The notes beneath the pieces are model-generated. The model made no database searches. It was not told the origin of the DNA and saw only the letters and a list, made by a program, of their open reading frames with translations. Source: Biomphalaria glabrata (lineage: Eukaryota; Mollusca; Gastropoda; Planorbidae). Taken from it: a stretch of DNA of 64,000 nucleotides. Below, piece by piece: positions 1-12,457 of this stretch. Numbering within the stretch: the stretch's first letter is position 1; each line of letters starts with the position of its first letter. The stretch is from NCBI RefSeq assembly GCF_947242115.1, contig NC_074719.1:36726012-36790011 (forward strand), read 5' to 3'. A program made the position numbers and the translations under genes.

Positions 1-779
1 TATAAAACCAGGATGTAAGGTTGATTGCTTTGTTATATATCCCTTGACAGATACAATGAATACAGCGTTGTTGACATTTTAGTGTATGAGGCAATCGTTT
101 GAATAGTAATTGATATGTGCTGTTACGTATCAATTGTTATGGGGGATGCACAATGAAATTTCAATTTTTGTAATTTACAGATAAATAGAAAAGCTTTATG
201 CATGACTTGATAGAACATATAGAGACATGAGTAACCATACACATTTTATGAGTGTAGCCTTTTGGGTTGCTATGGAAATGGCGGCCATCTTGAAAATAAA
301 CAATGTTTACAAAATTCTTAAAATATTCTAAAGTACTCAAAATTTTTTAAATTTTTTGATTGCACCTGATAGATATTTGAATCCCATAGGTAACTGGCTA
401 ATTTTGTTTTGAAAATTATTACTGGTTTAATTTTTATGAATTTTTAAAATTTTTATTTTTTTCCGACCCCATTTTTCATCTGAGGTCACATCATTATTTT
501 TATTTTTTAATGAAATTTATTATACATATTGAAAATTTTTGCAGCCTATTACCTATGATATACTATCAATAAACTACATGTGAAAAATTATTAGTCTAAC
601 TTATACAGAACTAAAGATTTTGAGATTCTTGTGGACAACATGCACCTAAAAATACATTTTGAGAAAAACGCATTTAAAGTTTTTAAAATGATATAAAATA
701 TTTATTGTAACCATAAAAATGAAAAAAAAGGGAATATTAACATAAAACAACATAATAGATAATAAAAAAAACAAAAAAA

Positions 780-3700
780 CTATTCATTAAAATGGCCTGA
801 TTGATAGGTTGGACCTTCTAGAACCTCTGCCCGGTGCTCATGCTCAATTCTTTGTTTTTTCAAGTTTTTTCTCCTGGACACTAATGCGATTGATTTTCTT
901 TTTCTAACAAGCTGTAGTTTGACATTTTGCTTTTTCTCACTAGAAGAAATGTTCTTTAGTGTCCAGGGAATGCCTAATATGTCAAAAACTGATCTGATGC
1001 CAAAAGGTCCATTATTGAAGGCTAAAACAGCAAGGTATGTCGCAGCCCTTACCGTTTTTAATGTTGCGAATTCTGTTTTGGGGCATCTTTGCCAAATGAG
1101 GGAATGAAAAGATTCATTGGCGTTTTGTGTTCCCATTCTAGAACATCTTTTTAACAGATCTGTGTCTGTTAGTCTTTTCATTATAGGAAATAACAGTTTA
1201 CCTATTTCTGATGTGATGGTCTGATTGTGTTTTTTATATGGCTGTTTTAGTGCCTCTGATCTCATAAAGTGACAACAAGATGTAGCGCCATCAGGACACA
1301 ACCTGTGGTTATGATCTAGGTCTGAGCTCATCATATGAAAAAATGAGCCCATAACAGCCAGCTTCATTTTTTGAATGTCGGGAGCATTTTGGCGCAGAGC
1401 TTTGGAATAGTAATTTGTAATTTTTTCAATTTTTGGCTTTGTAAGCCTATAATTTAGTTCTTTTTTGTTAGACATTTTTAAATTGTTCAAAGCATTAAAC
1501 ATTCTTTTTGAGATGTGGTTAATGCAGTCCTCTTTTAAGATTTCTACATCATATCCTGAGTTGGTAATGGCAGATGAATGCGATTTACTATCGCCATCAC
1601 ACAGCATCGTGCCATAAGCAAGAGAAATAAATTGACAACAAAAGTTTTCATCGAAGAATTTCAAGACCTCCTTGACAGTCATTATCAACAAAAGTTCTAT
1701 TTGTCATAGGCGATGTGAACTTGCATTTTGACAGTGAAAATGAGACATACGCGGTGTCGCTGAAAAATGCGCTAAAGGATCGCAACTTAGACCAACTGAT
1801 AAATGTTCCGACACACGTCAAAGGCCATACTCTTGACTGTATTGTTACAAATGCAAGTGAGCTTATAGCCAAACTCAATGTCTCAGACCGCGGCTTATCA
1901 GATCATTTTCTTGTACACTTTGAAATGCGCCTATCAAAAGCAAAAAAGCCAAAGAAAAACGTGACTTCCCGTAAACTTAAAGCCATAGATATTGCCTCCT
2001 TCAAAATGGACGTGACCTCTTTGCTGTTGCAACAAAGCAACACAGACGTTCTCAGCAATTACAATTCTTGCTTGAAAAAGTTGCTGGACAGCCATGCACC
2101 TCTTGTCACTCGTACAGTCTCAGTTAGGCCATCTGCCCTGGTTGACGGAAGACATAAAGACTGCCAAACTTATTCGCCGACGTGCCGAACGTAGATTTCA
2201 AAAGACAGGTCTGACGATACATCGACAAATATACATACGAGAAAAAAACAAGGTTAACCGTATGATTAGAGACGCAAAAGCTAGTCATATTCGACAAAAA
2301 ATCGAAAATTCTGATTCTTCAAAGGAGCTATTCAGGATCACCGCTGAAATGTTAGGGGGAGCAAATAACGAACGTTTGCCGTCATCTATCCCAGTATCTG
2401 AACTTCCTGATTCCTTCAATAGATTCTTCATTGGGAAGATTGAGCAGATTAGAAATGACATGCCATCCCTCTCATCACAGCTTGACCACTCTCCAATTTT
2501 TCAAAATACTCCTTTTTGCGAGTTTCAGCGTGTATCTGAAGATTATGTCAAAAGTACTATTTTAAAGATGCCAAATAAGTCATGTGACCTTGATCCCATT
2601 CCAACCTCCTTGCTCCTTGAATGTTTAGATGAGCTTGTACCTACAATTACCAACATTGTGAACTCTTCACTGACTTCAGGCATTGTACCACAGCAATTTA
2701 AGCATGCACTTGTCAGGCCCTTATTAAAGAAATCCAGTCTTGACCCGGAATGTCTAAAAAACTATCGCCCGGTATCAAATCTTCCCTTCCTGTCAAAGCT
2801 TCTGGAGCGCATCGTGTTAGCGCAAATTCTTTCTCATCTTGAACAGTACTGTCTCTTGGAAGAATTTCAATCTGCATATAGGAAGTGCCGTAGCACAGAG
2901 ACAGCAGTGGTCAGGGTACTAAACGACTTACTTCACAATTCCGACAAAGGCCTCATATCAATTCTTTCCATGCTGGACTTGTCCGCAGCCTTTGATACGC
3001 TAGACCATGAAATTATGATGGCCAGATTCTATGCAACTTTTGGTTTAGCAGGAGTCGTCCTAAAGTGGCTTGGATCCTACCTGACGGAACGCACCCAAAG
3101 TGTCGTTGTTAGCGGGACGGAATCAACAAGCTTACTTTTGAAGTACGGAGTACCCCAAGGATCAGTTCTAGGCCCAGTACTGTTCACTATGTACACATAT
3201 CCACTCAGCGGTGTCATACGGCCAACCGGCATCTTTTACCATTTCTTTGCCGATGACTCACAGTTATACGATTCATCAGTACCCTCAGAGGTGTCGCATC
3301 TGGCAGAGAAAATCAGTAGTACCGTTGCAAGGGTGAGCGATTGGATGGTTGAAAATAAACTCAAGATGAACGAAGACAAGACAGAAATAATTAAGATTGG
3401 CACTAGGAACAATGTCTCAAAAGTTGAAAGCACAGATTCTCTCTTTATCACTAACTGCCATGTTCCTTTTGTCCATGTAGTGCGGAATCTTGGAGTTTTC
3501 TTCGACTCAACACTATCTTTCGACCCACACATAAATCAGCTCTGCAAAGGTCTTTATCTGCAGCTGCGCAGATTAGGCCAAATCCGACCATATTTAACAA
3601 CGGAGTCAACAAAAACGCTAGCTGTGGCATTCATACTCTCCCGCCTTGACTACTGCAACGCCGTGCTAGCAGGTATACCTGATGACAAAATAGCCAAACT

Positions 3701-5698
3701 GCAACGTATACAGAACAACGCCGCTCGAATAGTCCTTAAAAAAACTAGACAAGATTCTGCTACTACGCTCTTGCGCACGCTCCATTGGCTTCCCGTGAAA
3801 GCGAGAATCGATTCAAGGTCGCCACACTTTGTCATCAGTGTATATATAACATTGAGATGCCCTTGTACCTTAGCGAACTGATTACTCCATATGTCCCCCA
3901 GAGAACCCTGCGCTCAATGGACTCAACGCTTTTAGTAGTGCCACGTTTCTCCCTCAAAAGCTACGGTCTGCGTGCTTTTTCAGTTCACGGACCAAAGGTT
4001 TGGAACTCACTCCCCATTGATCTCAGACAGACAACATGCTACACCACTTTTAAGAAGAACAATAAGACCTATCTGTTTAAAACTTTTTTAGATTAACTGT
4101 CATTTTAGCTCTCGTGTTTTTGTTTGTAATGTTATTACAGCGCCTTGAGCCTACATTTTGTTTGTTAACAGCGCTTTATAAATAAAATTATTATTATAAA
4201 CAAGTTTTCTGGATGCCACAGAGCGCGAAAAGATTTTGGATGCTGCTGCGGCCTCCATTGCATTTGCTGAGCCACTGAAGTTTTTTTGACACATATGCTT
4301 AGAGGCATCAAAGTTTAGTTCTGCAGAGTTTGAATCACAAACATGGCAATAATTTGATAGGACTTCGGTGTCGACGACGAGTCCAGTATCAAAATCAATA
4401 ACTGTGCCAATTCCTGAATGAGATGAATGGCCCCTTTTATGCCAAGTCCCATCGAAAGAAACTGTAATAACAGGACAGCCTGTTGAACTTATTCTTTCAT
4501 CTGTAGTTAGAGGTTGTGAAATGTTTCTTCCATGCACAACAGCAGATGCCCTAATCATACATTCTTCACCAGCTTCAATTATAGCAGTATTGACTATGTT
4601 AGCTAGATTGTTATAAGTATTTCTGTGCATGCAGGGCATACTCATAAGTCCACAAAACCTATCAAATTTAGAATGCGAGATTCCAGATTCTTTTAATGCA
4701 GCGACAGCGCGGACATTAATATCCAGATGAACATCACTACTTTTTTTTTGAGGTCCAGTCGGACCACAAATATGTTTCACAATTTAGGCATTTGATTTTA
4801 ATCAAATGAGCCATGCCTTTTGATTGTGTGATGCACATAGTTAATGTTAATTTGTTGTCAAAGCAATGTGGACAGCACAACAAGGAGACCATTGTGGTCA
4901 ATTGCATTGAATTCATCATGACGTATATGAAATCTTCAGGCAGCCTCTTATTGGTGTTATCAGCGTTAGTAACTGCAGTTAGGGATATTTTTCGCTCAGC
5001 TGCACTTGCAGGCTGTGTTGTTGCTGCTTCAGATCCAGCTGTATCCAAAACAGAGCTGCAAACAAATAAAAAATAAATTAGAGGGTCTTTAAAAAAAATT
5101 CAATAGTATGAAAGTACACGTCACATCTATCACAACATGAAGATTATTTTAAATTTTATAATGCATTTTAGAAATCATATATTGTATTAATCATAAAAAG
5201 TAAAGAATGTATAGAGACATGTTACATGTAATGTAGATCTATATATGACAATATGTACAAGATCTAAAAAAAACCAACTAAGACCAAGACTTGAGTTGAA
5301 GTTGAAGTCCTACAATACTGTTCAATACATCATCATACATGATAATCTAATCTCTAGAGATTATCTAGTTCTAATGTGATCTATGCTCCTAATATAGACT
5401 AGATCTATAAAAGGATAGATCTCTATGTTTGCAATCATTTTCATGATATTTATTTAATGTCTATAGAATCTAGATTCTAGATCTAGATGTGATTCATTGG
5501 ATAAACACGTTGTCGAACTCAAAGAGCCAAGGTTTCATTATTTTATGTGTCAGCACACGCTTGTCTAGTAAATAAAAAAAAAAGCAAACTCTAGATCTAG
5601 ACTTACCTTTGTAATTGTGCATTTGTCTTTGAAGCATGTCGTCCTCTGGGCTTACAGTAACGTTTTTTCTTTCCAAACATATAACCTTTTGTTGGCAT
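780..5698 (-). pseudogene. Mutator-like transposase, split by a LINE
   Basis: This is the transposase of the surrounding transposon, read leftwards. Exon 1 (5698-5607) starts with a basic MPTKGYMFGKKKRYC stretch and ends at a GTAAGT donor. The 551-bp intron is CTAGATCT-rich and ends in TTTGCAG. Exon 2 begins at 5055 in matching phase. Exon 2 has a CPHC...CLNC zinc-like pair, then blocks typical of the Mutator-like transposase domain family: VSFDGTWHKRGHSS, CHVCDSNS, and after the LINE CDGDSKS, HNHRLCPDG and GTQNANESFHSLIW. The stop is at 780-782. Two lesions are visible: a one-base slip in a run of nine A near 4740, and the LINE insertion between about 4200 and 1690. It is therefore not functional as it stands. 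Family assignment is from remembered motifs. Confidence 0.75.
1692..4198 (+). mobile_element. CR1-like LINE, 5'-truncated, nested in transposase
   Basis: A non-LTR retrotransposon lies on the + strand inside the transposase coding region. It opens within the endonuclease domain (GDVNLHFDS near 1709; later LSDHFLVHFEM). Reverse transcriptase follows at about 2094-3881, with NYRPVSNLPFLSKLLE, LDLSAAFDTLDH, GVPQGSVLGPVLF and the catalytic FFADD near 3245. The C-terminal tail (VWNSLPIDLR) ends at 4096. The 3' end is a short ATT/TAT microsatellite after AATAAA, typical of CR1-type elements. The reading frame shifts near 2130 and near 3820, so the copy is dead. No clean target-site duplication is visible. 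Its 3' end is found again, inverted, at about 52217-52437. Confidence 0.85.
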
Positions 5699-6263
5699 TT
5701 CTGAGTTTCAATAATGAATCGATTGTTGATGTGATGAAAGTTTACAGAAGAAGGACCGGTTCACGTCATGTGCGCATGCGTGCATACTTGTTGTTACGGA
5801 AGCTTTTTCAGTGCGCATGCGTGTATGTACAGTAACCAGAGAAGCTTTGATGGTGCGCATGCGTAAATATGGCTTTGTGGGTGTGTATATGAGGATATAG
5901 GGAAAAAAAAGAGGTAGTGACGTATTTTGAAAGTTTATTGCAGTACTATTTATTTATAGAATGAGAAACCATGCACATAATCGGAACTAGAAAAGTAGAC
6001 CTTTGTATCGATACCATCTGTTAGGGATGTGAGCGTACATTAGCTTATCAACTATAGCTTACAAAATGTTGATTTTTCACCAAAACATCAAAATTTTGCT
6101 TATATATCTACATTTAAAATACAAAATTGATGTATAAAACGTATTTTTTTTAGTATTCTGATAGGGAATTCGTATTCTAGACATTTTAAACTATTAAAAT
6201 CAATTAATTTTAAAATATCGATATTTTTGACCTAAATCTATGTTTTCTCACTGTGCATCCCCC

Positions 6264-7440
6264 TTATGTCACAGTGGGGAAAGACTTGAATTACAAGCCT
6301 CGCGAAACCTGTATAGTAGTTACTACATGATATGCCAATGTGATATTTTGCAGAACTGACCGACTCACGGGTGAAAATCGTGAACGAGGCATCTCTTACG
6401 CATATACCGATGCCCTTCTCATGCATAAAAAAAAGTAAATATGCGTTAAATTGGTTTAAAATTTAGTTCAATTGGGGTACAATAAAAATCCCTATCTCTC
6501 CTTTAAATTTGTATTTTATAAAAAATCAAACATTGGAAACTGGCTGGAAACTGGGATGGGTATTTTGAAAATGGCTCTAACATAAAAAAACAAAACAAAA
6601 AAAAACAACAAAAAAAAACCAAACAAATTGACAACAGAAGAAGAGCTCTTTTCGTTATAAGTGTTCAAAATATAATCATCTTAAAATTAAAATTGGCTAC
6701 TTTTTTTAAAACATGGTTTGAGCGGGAATTTCTGCATTCCTCTCAAGTGTTTCTTTGTATTCAGTGAAGAGTCCAATAAATGAACAGACCTTCATGAGAA
6801 GCGTCTTTCTTTTTAACGAAATAATTAGCAGGGCTGTTAAAAGAAGAACTTAATTGCCCCTAACTTACTGGAAAGACTCCTTTCAATATAAGAAACAAAT
6901 AGAATGAGATATGGTACACCACCGTCGGCTCTATACAGTAGAAATTGCATTAAAAAAGATATAAAGAATAAACGAAATCATCGTTTGCTTGTTTATATTT
7001 CTTTGAATAAATCTTTAAAATAAATAATAATGCAGAAGTACAGTCTTGCATTAGCTTATGATTAATCTATGACTAGTAAATGAATGTTTTACAACCTAGA
7101 ATGAATCATTGCAATGGCTCTACCAGACGACCCACGACTGAAGAAGACCTATGTAGCAACCTATTTCTTTAGTCACAGTTTTTGTGGTATTTGTGAATGA
7201 CCAGTTCCGCGCTGTATTCTTATTAAGGACAATTAGTTAATGTATTTTGTTTGCATTCAAATACAGAAGTAGGTAGAACACTTTTCAAGTCATAAAAGCT
7301 AAAATTATCATAAAATCTCCAATCGCTTCGATGTCATTAAACGTTAATGGCTTGGATGTTTACTAAAGCAATGAAACCTTTGATCGTTTTGAGTTTTTCT
7401 AGCTTGTGCTGCTGACTGCAATGTGTGTCTTAAATGCAAA
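6264..7440. other. Intergenic, no gene seen
   Basis: This is AT-rich sequence with an A-rich stretch near 6590. I see no coding frame with recognisable content and no clear repeat of any family found elsewhere in the window. Confidence 0.5.
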
Positions 7441-7800
7441 GTTTAAACTTCGGGAGTCCCCCGAGTCCACCTAGAGCAGCGATTCTCAACCTTTTAAGCT
7501 TTTTACAACCCCCCACTCTGCCGCGACCCCCCCCCCCGACACACACATACAGCAATAGAAGAGTAGGCAATAACAATCCATATTTTCGATGGTCTTAAGC
7601 GACCCCTGGCAAATGGTCAATCGACCCCCAAGGGGGTCGCGACCCACAGGTTGAGAACCCCCAACCTAGAGCTAATGGGAACCTTGCATACGTTAAGGAA
7701 GTTAAAGGCAGTTGGTCATGTACAAGGCACTGAACACCAATGTTAACCGTTGGTCATATCAATGGATGACCTTTGCATCATCTTCACCCCCCCCCCCTCT
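7441..7800 (+). repeat. tRNA-type SINE body, interrupted by a MITE
   Basis: The flanks GAGTCCACCTAGAG and CTAATGGGAACCTTGCAT, with the following GTTGGTCATGTA and GATGACCTTTGCATCATC, match the body of the SINE seen best at 42358-42629. The SINE is split by a 187-bp MITE. Its tRNA-like head is missing here. Confidence 0.65.
7477..7663. mobile_element. hAT-type MITE
   Basis: It begins CAGCGATTCTCAACCTTTT and ends GGTTGAGAACCCCCA, which are inverted repeats of the form seen in many hAT elements. It is bordered by a perfect 8-bp direct repeat ACCTAGAG (7469-7476 and 7664-7671), the size expected for hAT. It has no coding capacity. Confidence 0.8.
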
Positions 7801-7807
7801 CTCTGAG

Positions 7808-7886
7808 ATAGGGAGTGGTGACCGAGTGGTAAAGAGCCTGGATTCCAAAACAAAGTGTCCCGAGTTAAAATGCCGGACTAAACTGG
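7808..7886 (+). repeat. SINE 5' half, cut by LTR element
   Basis: A tRNA-like head (GTGACCGAGTGGTAAAGAGCC) and a worn B-box region are followed immediately by the LTR element. The rest of the same SINE resumes at 16066. Confidence 0.65.
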
Positions 7887-8249
7887 TGTTAGACACCTTA
7901 TTTATATAGGTTAGTTATTTAGCGACGCACCATAGGAGACGCATATTGAACGGGACTAGTGACGTTTGGGATATGTTGGGTTAGAGACTGAAAAATCAGT
8001 TAGCGATAGAACACTCCAGGGTAACGACGTGTTTAGTGACAGAGACTTCTACTGTGGCCTTTTATCAGAATAAATCCATGTACAATTGTTCATCAGAGTT
8101 GACTACATCTCTTCACTTGTTAAAATAGATGTTGTATAGTCCTTGTTTGGATTGTCGTTCAACTGCACGTAATACACCCGAACAATTACACCCAAACGAT
8201 TGCAGAGTAATTGGTTGACTTCAAGACAGCTTGAACTAGCAACATCACA
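7887..8249 (+). repeat. 5' LTR
   Basis: A 363-bp direct repeat of 15703-16065, starting TGTTAGACACC and ending CATCACA. It is followed by the primer-binding-site-like TGGCGACCCC. Confidence 0.9.
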
Positions 8250-9114
8250 GTGGCGACCCCGAACCTCGAAGCCGGACCCCTGATGAAGCCGAACATCGAA
8301 CCGGACCTCGAAGCAGAACGTTTACTCAGGTGAGGGTCGTGCACTCGAAGTTATAAGATTTCATCGGAGTACGGCTGAACACAGAATCATCGCAGAGTGA
8401 CTTTGTTCTAGATCTACATGCAGTCGTCGCCTGTTTGATCGCACGTTCAACGAGCCGTTAACTCAGGGTGACCTTCGTCAGGACCGTAATCATCGCAACG
8501 TCTGGTCTACTTAACCAGTATATTATCAACGCCTGATCTTCATATGCTGAATCGACCTACAACCAGAGAAACCGTTCATTCATAACGGGTGAGAGATCGT
8601 TGGTGAACCTGTTGGACATATTTTTTTCTTCGTCATAGGAGCCACATCGAGTATCAAGTTTTACCTCGTCAGTTCGAGAAGGACAGTTTGCCCGCTGTCA
8701 GAAGTATTGTGAGTACTACAAGTTTGGTAGCTAACTAAATCGAAATCGCTCTGTCGTCTTACCCTTGGAGAGATTCTTGTGGAGCAGTTTGCTCATTGAA
8801 CCGGTTGCTTACCACGTTTATAACGGTCACTGTGTTTAACCTTTGGAAGGTTAGTGAAGTAATCTTTATCAGTACTGAACATTGATATATATAGTATTCG
8901 TCGGTCTAGACCATATCTAGACTTGTTAGCAGTGAAGTTGTGGAAACAGCTACATCCACTTAATTTCGTTGAAAACCGTTAGTCGTCTAACGGAACGTCG
9001 TCGGAGGTGACCTTGGTTTCACCTAGTCTACATTGGACAGTTTGGTCTAGTGAAGCAGAGTACAACAGAAAACTTCGTCGTACTACCAGAGTAGCAGCAG
9101 AAGCAGTGAACTAT

Positions 9115-9265
9115 TTTAGAGAACCGTTATTCGTCAGCCCAGATCAAGTCATCGTCAAGAAAGCCGTTATTCGTCAACCCAGATCAAGTCATCGTCAAGA
9201 AATTCGTTATTCGTCAGTCGTCCAGATCAAGTTGCCGTCAAGAGACTGTTATTTGTCAGTAGTCG
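9115..9265 (+). repeat. Tandem repeats in the LTR element leader
   Basis: Three or so copies of a roughly 45-bp unit containing GTTATTCGTCA and CAGATCAAGTCATCGTCAAG lie in the 2.3 kb untranslated leader between the LTR and gag. The open frame over this area appears to be a by-product of the repeats rather than a known retroelement protein. Confidence 0.6.
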
Positions 9266-10577
9266 CCTACACAAGTCAAGTCATCGCCAGAAGAACCGTT
9301 AACCTATTCGTCAGTAACTGTGTACACAAAGTCGTCGGAACTACACATACGGTCATCAACAGTCATCGAAGAAACTGGGACATTTTGCTGTGACATATCA
9401 GGACATCTGTGGCATTACGTGGGATACGGGTAGCACCGGAGAACAGAGTCAGAACTGGAAGAGAGGCAGTGGAATTTGTTGTGATCTAGCATATTCGGGA
9501 GTCCGAACAAAGGGATCTTTCTTATCAAAAGCTAAGTGCCATTTTTCTTATTAGTATATGTTTAGATTGCCCTTAGAAATAGATTTTGTCTAAATTTGGT
9601 ATGTTAGCCTGAGTAAAATCAGGTGGTGCTGAAGCCTTAAACCCGTTCGGGGTAAAGACATAATTTAGATGAAAAACTATATTATACGGTTAGGGTTGTA
9701 ATTTGTTTTGTTTGTGTAAACGTCATATCCGTTGTTGCCTAGTTACTTCGTGACGTTATCATTGTGTGCCATATTGTCATATCCCAACCCATAGCGATAG
9801 TCTCATTTAATTATTTCATTTGTTTATATTATTTTAAATTATTTATTTTTATTAATTTAATTAGATCTGTATTTTTTTTTTCACTTAATGATAGAAAGTG
9901 CGGGTAGGATTCTTTTACTGTGAATCAGACTAAAATAATTTTAGTTTGAGCGGTTAAAATCAAATATGATTTTGCCATGAGAATAATGCCGAAACTGGCT
10001 ATGTAGTCAAACACTGTCGTCTGGCTAAATATAGATCTACAAATTTTGTACATCTCTTTGGTACATTTGATTATCTAGACTCTAATTTGAAATATTATGA
10101 ATTGAAAAATGAATGAAGGTAGTACATTCTAGATATATATATCTTGTTGAAGATATATTTGACATTGTATACACATATTTGTTTCGTATGGTTAAATAGA
10201 ACCATAATCTACTCTAGATCTAGACTCTAGATAGTCTTTGAATTTACTCTAAACACTTCACTGTAACTTCAGTCATACCAGGTTTTAAAAGTGATCATAG
10301 TTATTCATACTAGATCTAAAAGTTATAGTGCTCTTGATAACTAGATCTAAATGGTATTATTATACATACTATAATATACTAAATTTAAATTTGTGTGATA
10401 CTAGATCTAATATGCAGATTTGAATATAACTCAGACTAGATTTACTCATTTACTAAATCTATAGATAGAGACTTAAACTTATATAAAAGTTTGTAAAAAC
10501 TTAAATATAAAATAAGTACAAAGTATAGCCATAACCAATATAGGCTAAGTAAAAATATATATAAAATATAAAATACA

Positions 10578-12457
10578 ATGGCTACATCATCATATGTGGA
10601 CCTTAAGGAGGTTAAGGAAACAGGTATACAGGATGGAAAGGCCATGGAGTTAAAAGGAAAGGATTTAGCAGCTTATGTACAGCAAGTTGTGAAGGAAGAA
10701 ACGGAACGTCAAAGACAAGAGATAGAGAGACAGAAAGAAGAAAAAAGACAAGAGATAGAGAGACAAGATAGGATCAGAAAGGAAGAATATGAGAAGCAAA
10801 AAGAGGACCAAGAAAGGCAGAGAGAACATGAAGCTAAAATGGAGAAGATGAGATTGGACGCAGCACAAGCCAGAGCCCAAACTGAACAAGGAAATAACAC
10901 AAATAACTCAAATAATTATACCACTCAAAGAGACAACCCTAATTCGCAGACATGGCTAAAAAGGAAGATACAAAGTTTTGATGAACAGAAGGATGACATT
11001 GGTGATTTTTTGAAAAGATATGAGGCAAAAATGTCTACATTTAATGTGCCTGAAGAAGAATGGTCTGAAATACTGATAGACTTTGTTCATGGTCAAGCTC
11101 TAACAATATGCCAAAATCATGACCATCATATTGATGATAGCTATCAGGTCTTAAAAAGAGAGTTATTGAACGCATATGGTCATAATGCTACAACTTTCAG
11201 AAAGAAATACTTTGACAATATACCATCATTAGGAATAGAACCCCAAACTACTATTAATATGAAAAGGATTTTTTCAATAAGTGAGTAAAATTAGAAAAAG
11301 TGAATAGTTCGTATGAGGGATTAAAAAATTTTATTCTAGTGGACAACTTTGTAAATAAATGTGATCCTCAATTACAATCTTTTATTAGAGAAAGAAATCC
11401 AAAAACTATAGATGAAATAACAGAAATAATGAGAGTTTACAAAAATGCATATCCAAATAAACCATTTTCTGATAGAGATAAGAGCAAAGTAGATTTAATA
11501 GGATACACCAAAGAAAATGTTGATAGAAGTAGAAATAGAAACAGATCAAATAGTGGAAATAGAAAATATAGTGAAATAACCTGTTTTAAATGTCAAGGAA
11601 AAGGTCATATAGCAGCTAACTGTAGAAGAGGGAATAGCAGGTCTGGAAGTAGAAATAGATACAATGAACAAAATAACAGTAGATATAGGAGTAGAGATAG
11701 GAATGACAGGGGAAATTATAGATATAGGAGTTACAGTAGGGAATACAAAAATAAAGGTACAGATAGGGTATATTTCATGGAAGGAAATAGGAACAATTTT
11801 GCAGTGTACCCAGGGTTTGTAGATAGAATTCCTGTGGAATTAATCAGGGATTCAGGTTGTAACACTTTGGCAGTAAAAACTAAATTTGTCAAACCTCATT
11901 GGTATAAAGGGTTTACTAAGAAAGTAGAATTAGCAGATGGCACGGTAAGGGAATTTAAAGCTATAAGGGTGTACATTGAAACTCCATTTTTCACTGGTTA
12001 TTGTGATGGCATTGCAATACCAGAAATGAGATATGATATGTTAGTAGGAAACATAAAAGGAGTTAAAGAATGTTCAAGAAAAGAATTAGAAGACTGGCAA
12101 AACAAATACAAAAACATAAGACAAAATCATGAAAACATAGAAACACAAAATATAACAAGTATGGTAATAACAAGATCAATGGATAAACAAGATAAGAAAC
12201 AGGAAAATACAATAAATGTAATAAGTAATGATAAAGAAAAAGAAACCAGTAATGTAATACAAATAGAAAATACAGATGTTAAGGAAAGAGAGATAGAAAA
12301 TGAAACACAAAATAGTCTTGAAACACAAATATTTCAAAGTGAAAAAGAAACAACACCCACATTTGCATTAGAACAAATGAATGACAATATTATTGGGAAA
12401 ATTTATTCAAGAATATCAGATAAAACAATAATAATCCAATGGAGAAATTTTGTATAG
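10578..12457 (+). mobile_element. gag and protease region of the LTR element
   Basis: The Gag N-terminus is a long charged coiled coil rich in E, R, Q and K (about 10680-10880). A capsid-like segment follows, then an arginine/asparagine-rich region with one zinc knuckle CFKCQGKGHIAANC (C-X2-C-X4-H-X4-C) near 11580, which binds RNA in related elements. An aspartic-protease-like RDSGCNTLAV lies near 11848. The end of this region overlaps the start of pol by 19 bp in another frame, which is compatible with the frameshifting such elements use. Confidence 0.75.

Larger units (their letters stand above)
141..6263 (-). mobile_element. DNA transposon with terminal inverted repeats
   Basis: The two ends are inverted repeats of about 20 bp: GGGGGATGCACAATGAAA at 141 and its near-complement ending at 6263 (GGGGGATGCACAGTGAGAAA on the minus strand). 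Each end is flanked by the direct repeat TTAT (137-140 and 6264-6267), which reads as a target-site duplication. The element carries a transposase gene on the minus strand and was later hit by a CR1-like LINE. Removing the LINE leaves about 3.6 kb. The superfamily is uncertain: the protein resembles the metazoan Mutator-like transposase domain family, but a 4-bp duplication is not the 9-bp one typical of classical Mutator. Confidence 0.72.

Noticed and set aside
919-1107. A + strand 62-codon frame
   Set aside because: It is antisense to the transposase coding region, with no independent support.
780-1691. A stand-alone minus-strand host gene of 303 codons
   Set aside because: It is the C-terminal part of the transposase, separated from the rest by a LINE insertion, and lies within the transposon ends.
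9007-9393. A 128-codon frame in the leader of the LTR element
   Set aside because: It is largely made of tandem repeats and matches no retroelement protein.
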